Assembly: GCA_963383645.1 (NCBI GenBank)
Contig: OY726569.1
Span: forward strand, 30,771,592 to 30,835,591
Source of the DNA: Muscardinus avellanarius
Lineage: Eukaryota; Chordata; Mammalia; Rodentia; Gliridae
Reading direction: 5' to 3'
DNA length: 64,000 nt
How positions within the stretch are numbered: the first letter of the stretch is position 1; each line of letters opens with the position of its first letter. The translations under genes were made by a program, and so were the position numbers. The notes below the pieces were generated by a model. That model searched no databases. It worked only from the letters and a program-made list of their open reading frames with translations, and was not told the origin of the DNA. Below are positions 59,918 through 64,000 of the stretch, in pieces.

Positions 59918-60585
59918 TTCAAAACAGAATGGAGGATTCTTAGAAGAATGGGAACGAACCTACCATATGATCCAATAATACCACTTCTGTTTATCTACCC
60001 AAAAGAATGGAAACTAAACTACCAAACTAATGCATGTATATCTATGTTTATAGCTGCACAATTCACAATTGCCAAACTATAGAACCAGCCAAGATGTCCA
60101 TCAACAGATGAATGGATTACAAAACTATGGAATATGTACACAATGAAATTTTACTCAGCCATAAAGAATAACACAATTACATCATTTATAGGAAATGGAT
60201 GGAATTGGAAAGCATTATGCTAAGGAGATAAGTCAATCACAAGAAATAAGAAATTAGATACTCTCCCTTAATATGCAGAAGCTAGGGAGAAAATGGGTCA
60301 TAGGAGGAACTCTAGATGAAGGAGAAAATACAGAGAAAATAAGATGACCCAAATGAGGGGAATGGGCGGGGGAAAGAGGGAAATTCTCTAATGTACATGA
60401 TGTAAATTAACAAACATAACAAAGTCAATCACCCAACCAAACATGAGGAGGGAGGGGGGAGAGAATGGGGGTAGGAACTGTGTAAGGGCTAAGTGAGTGA
60501 TGTGTGCATGTATGCCTCTACCATCTTGCACTCCATTAAGATGTAGGACTACAATCCATCAATAAAAAGAAAAAAAAAATTAAAA
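59918..60585 (+). mobile_element. LINE-1 3' end (ORF2 tail and 3' UTR)
   Basis: It reads 'gaatggaggattcttagaag', 'tgtccatcaacagatgaatg', 'attttactcagccataaaga', 'gagggaaattctctaatgta' and 'ggactacaatccatcaataa' plus poly-A. It is less interrupted than the copy at 6515. Confidence 0.88.
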
Positions 60586-60594
60586 ACCCAACAA

Positions 60595-61003
60595 GCCAGC
60601 TACTAACAAGCACCACTATTCTGATCAGCATTCTTGTAGCTATAATCTAAAAGACTGACCATATATCTTCGAGGAAAGAAGATTTATTTTTTTAACTGGT
60701 TTAGTCCACTTGAAGCTGGGGACCATGGATCTCAGTGCATATGTTGACTGTGTTCACATCATGGAGGCCGGAAGCAAGAGAGAGAGAGAGAGAAGGGGAG
60801 GAGGAGCCATTTATAATTTTCAAGGCTGCACCACCAGCTCCTCCTTGAACTGCACCCTGTGGGCCTGCCTGGTACCACCCAGGTAAATCAATTACAATGG
60901 ATTTATCTACTTCTGGTATTACAACCCTCGAGACTCAATTAAATTGTCTTCAAACTTTAATAAATGAGATCTTTAGGGGACATTTTATACCCAACTAAAA
61001 CAA
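60595..61003 (-). mobile_element. Probable MaLR-type LTR, solo
   Basis: Read on the minus strand it starts TGTTTTAGTTGGGTATAAAA, passes 'gtcccctaaagatctcattt' and a (CT)n stretch before 'tgcttccggcctccatgat', and ends near 'aataaatcttctttcctcg'. This is the general order of MST/THE-like LTRs in rodents. No coding sequence adjoins it. Boundaries and family are approximate. Confidence 0.55.
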
Positions 61004-61767
61004 CCACCTAATCTTAAACAAGTCTTGCAGCAAGTCAGGAAGGTGGATTTGGTGGACCGATTTTTAAAAAAGGGAAAGACAGAAATACACGTTACTTGCA
61101 TAATATGCAAAAGAGAAGAGGTCATACAGATTATTCTGTGGAGGATTCTCCACATCCAAGCCCAGTGGTGAGAGATCCTTTCTTTTTCCCAGAAAGGCAC
61201 TCTTTCCCAACCATCTCATTATTCACAGCATCACCTCTCAACTATTCCTAAAGAGAAACCCTGTTTAAGACACAAATTACTGTTTCAGCCTTACAGTATC
61301 TTTTCAAGGAAACAAATAATAAGCATATAAACAAAATGACCACTCACCACCTTTATATCCCTTCTATCTCATATTTCACAGGTATTATACATTTACTAAC
61401 ATTTGCACAAATATTTCCTTTACCTGTTGGGCTTAAATAGAAAGATTTTATAACTTTATATGGCTATTTTTATAAATTAAGAAATCAAGTGTGATAAAGA
61501 ACAAATAATATCCACATTAAAGTTTCACGTTAAGAGTAGGCAGCTAAAATGCAGAACCTGCCAACCTATTTACCTAAGATGCCTTAAAAATTTAACCATG
61601 CAGAGTTCTATCATGACCTTACAGTTGAATGAAGGTCAGTGTTTGTGGTGTGTTTCAGCTTCTGGCTCAGCTGGAGTCTAATGGCCAGATATTTTTATTT
61701 CAAAACTGCTGAAGAGAAATAAACAACTTGGAGCAAGAATAAAAGCAGTGTTTACATAGACTCTTAC

Positions 61768-61798
61768 CGGTGCTGCTCCTTGACTGTGTCTTAGGTGA
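61768..61798 (-). other. Candidate unannotated 31-nt exon in STXBP6 intron 2
   Basis: On the minus strand a pyrimidine tract (TTATCTTTTTCTCTCCTTCAG) ends at 61799, followed by 31 nt starting TCACCTAAG and ending AGCACCG, then a GTAAGAG donor at 61767. Both splice sites look strong. Placed before exon 3 the 31 nt reads SPKTQSRSST plus one base, open in the exon-3 frame if the upstream exon ends in phase 0. If the upstream exon ends in phase 1, as exon 3 needs when joined directly, inclusion gives an immediate TAA. A SINE begins about 30 nt upstream of the acceptor. The call rests on splice-site appearance only, and a chance pair of sites is quite possible. Confidence 0.3.
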
Positions 61799-61829
61799 CT
61801 GAAGGAGAGAAAAAGATAAAAACCTCAGC

Positions 61830-62038
61830 TGGCATGGTGATGCCCAAAACTTAGGAGGCTGAGACAGGGGGACTGCAGATTTGAGGCCAGAATTAGCAAC
61901 CTAGCAAGGCCCTCCGTAATTTATGAGACCCTGTTTCAAAAAAAAATTAAAAAGGCTGGCAGTTTTGCTCTGAGGTAAAATACCCCTAGGTTCAATACTT
62001 TGTGCCAAAATAAATAAATAAATAAACAAACAAATAAA
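61830..62038 (+). repeat. B1-dID-type SINE, old
   Basis: It reads 'cagctggcatggtgatgccc', 'gaggccagaattagcaacct', 'ggctggcagttttgctctga' and a (AAAT/AAAC)n tail. Its head sits just upstream of the candidate 31-nt exon's acceptor. Confidence 0.8.
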
Positions 62039-63370
62039 ACTCTGAAATGTGGCCTTAGGAAGAAGTAAGAGCAAAGTGGATCATGGCTTCTTGGTACTAA
62101 TGTAAGGGAAAAGGCTGAGGTGAGAAATGCTTATTTGAAAGTGGTTTTCTTCCTGCTCTTATAAAACTCTAATGTATGGTAATTCTAGGTGAATTTCATA
62201 ATATGTATGAGAAATAAATATTAGGTCTGAGGCTGTGTCAGTAATTTCACCAGGTGATATGGATGAATGTTAATAAAGTTTAAAAGCAGAAATATCTAGA
62301 TTATTTCAAATGCTTTCAAAACAGGGAAACATCATCCTTGCTGAAGTCAGTGGGAAATGAGCATGGTGCTCTCTACCAGGACTGATTTTTTTTTTTAAAT
62401 TTGGTTTTCACACTCTTTCTCAAAGAGTGTTATACCTTAGGGACATAGTAAATGTTTAGACTCCACAGGTGATGTAATCTGAGTTCTCAAACCAGATCAG
62501 TTCTTGAAATGGACAGATTTGTCTTTAGGGCTCTACTTCTCTTTGTGACCTTCTTCTCATCTTAGGAACTGGAGGCTCTCTTAAGAGATTCCTGAATAGA
62601 CCCCAATGGGTCTGGCAGGGAATTCTTGAATCTGCATGTTTTTAGGAAAGAATGTTTTATTCAGAGGAAAAGCAACAAAAGTAGTGACATTTTAGTCATG
62701 AGCTTTAAGTCAGTGGAGACGAATGTAGGATGCCCTTAAACAGTCCATGCTTTCTTTGTGTCAAAGGTGAAGGAAGGCATAGAATCAGTGCATGGGGCCT
62801 TAAGGAAGTAGACTCCCTCAGCCTCTTGAAGGGCGAATCACAGAGAAAGAGGTCTCCATTTGAAAGATTCCTGGATTTTCCTTGTGTTTCCAACTACATC
62901 ACATTCTCATCTACAAATAGGAAGCAGAGGAGAAAGGGGAGGAGGAGGAGGAAGAAATGGTGATGATGATGATGATGATGATGGAAAACCTAAGAAAATT
63001 TCTCCAAAGAAATACCAAAAAAGAAACCATTTGTATGGAAAACTTCTTTATAAATAAATTTGGATATGTACTTTAGTAAAAAGAGAATAAGAAATATCAT
63101 GCATTAAGCATTCTTTAGAAAGGCTGTCTTTAATGTATGGGTAGAGAGCCATGTCCATGGCAGTCAACTCTACATGGATAGGCAAGAGGTCACCCTATAA
63201 CAACTCTGCTGGAAATTACTAGACTGTTTTAATATTTTCAAATTACCAACAAGGAGGCAGCATTACCACTGGAACAGACAACTTCAATGTCATAGGCCCA
63301 CATGAGATGTAGTTGATACATGGAAAATCTCATTTCTTCTAATTTTATCTTCTTTATATATACAAAATAT
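62039..63370. other. Intron 2, unique stretch
   Basis: Apart from the trinucleotide runs near 62950 I see nothing. The frames at 62730-63057 rest on those runs. Confidence 0.45.
62941..62983 (+). repeat. (GGA)n and (GAT)n trinucleotide runs
   Basis: Short GGA run to about 62952, then about eight GAT units at 62959-62983. They produce an acidic/basic open frame that is not otherwise supported as coding. Confidence 0.9.
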
Positions 63371-63556
63371 GGCCGGGTGTGGTGGCACACACTTGTAATC
63401 CCCGCGCTTGGGAGGCAAAGACAGGAGGATCACGCTGGTTCGGAGCCAGCCTCGCTGGCTTAAGAGACACTGTTTCCAAATAAAAAAATATAAAATAGGT
63501 CTGGGAGTGTAGCCCGGAGGTAGAAGGGTTTCCAGGAACCCCAGTACCACCAAAGG
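63371..63556 (+). repeat. B1-dID-type SINE, 'tttccaggaacccc' subtype
   Basis: It runs GGCCGGGTGTGGTGGCACAC to GTTTCCAGGAACCCCAGTAC. It is the least-decayed SINE of this subtype in the window. Confidence 0.92.
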
Positions 63557-64000
63557 AAAAAAATGTAGATTTTTATTTTTAAAAAGTATTCTAAGTCAAT
63601 GGGATACTTTTATTTATAGCAAATCAGTCTCAGATATTAGATCTTAAGCCTGAAATCAGAAAGTTTAACCTCAGAAGGCTTGAGTTCCCCACTGCCCTTC
63701 CTAGTCTTCTATATTATTAATTGATACACAGCATTAAATGATATACGCATGAATAAATGAGAGAAAAAATGAATGACTTCTCAATGAAATGAAAAACTGT
63801 TCTTGTTCAAACTAGAAACCGTGAACAAATAAAAAACTTATTTCAGGTTAAACTGTTTCAAAATTAAGCCAGTTTTATGGGATTTATACATTTTCTTACT
63901 GAAAAAGAGGGAAATCCTAAGAACTACCGGAAATTGAGAGAAAAAAGCAAGAGCCAAGAAATAAAAGAAATATCAGTTGACTAGAAGGAGAGGAATTTAG

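Larger units (their letters stand above)
53241..64000 (-). other. STXBP6: STXBP6 intron 2, 3' part (continues past the window end)
   Basis: This sequence lies upstream of exon 3 in the gene. I looked for the expected upstream coding exon (start codon to about residue 51) and did not find it, so it should lie beyond 64000. The intron holds many SINEs, two L1 tails, a MaLR LTR and a candidate 31-nt exon. Confidence 0.8.

Overview
This is a mammalian nuclear DNA window that lies inside one gene. The gene is STXBP6 (amisyn, syntaxin-binding protein 6), on the minus strand. Three internal coding exons are directly readable at 53110-53240, 52025-52190 and 6120-6277. They splice in consistent phase and give residues 52 to 203 of a protein that is 210 residues long in other mammals, as I remember it. 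The exon for about the first 51 residues should lie beyond position 64000. The exon for the last seven residues was not found in 1-6119 and should lie before position 1. Everything else is intron: the start of intron 5 (1-6119), intron 4 (about 45.7 kb), intron 3 (0.9 kb) and the end of intron 2 (53241-64000).

The organism looks like a rodent of the squirrel lineage. About thirty SINEs join a 7SL-derived B1-like head to a tRNA-like ID tail (of the type GGGCTGGGGATGTAGCTCAG...CCCCAGTAC). The LINE-1 tails end in a recurring ACTACAATGCACCAATAAA form. Both fit sciurid B1-dID and L1 families. The assignment rests on remembered families, not on a search.

Layout: 1-6119 is intron 5 with a MaLR LTR, two SINEs and an L1 tail. 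6120-6277 is the SNARE-motif exon. 6515-7605 is an L1 3' end carrying two nested SINEs. 7606-19654 is mostly unique AT-rich intron with SINEs, MIRs and microsatellites. 19655-21190 is an L1 whose 5' part is inverted. 22560-23225 is a repeat-free block that looks like conserved non-coding DNA. 23229-24850 is an antisense-copy L1. 27412-30177 is a rearranged L1 with its 5' UTR, an intact ORF1 and matching target-site duplications. 30192-48700 is intron with scattered SINEs and old DNA transposons. 49225-51553 holds two L1 remnants. 52025-53240 holds exons 4 and 3. 53241-64000 is intron 2, with an inverted SINE pair, L1 tails, a MaLR LTR and a possible unannotated 31-nt exon at 61768-61798.

I see no bacterial-type operon, CRISPR array, tRNA or rRNA gene, and no undescribed multi-gene system. 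The points most worth a second look are the 31-nt candidate exon, the composite L1 at 27412-30177, the inverted L1 and the repeat-free blocks.
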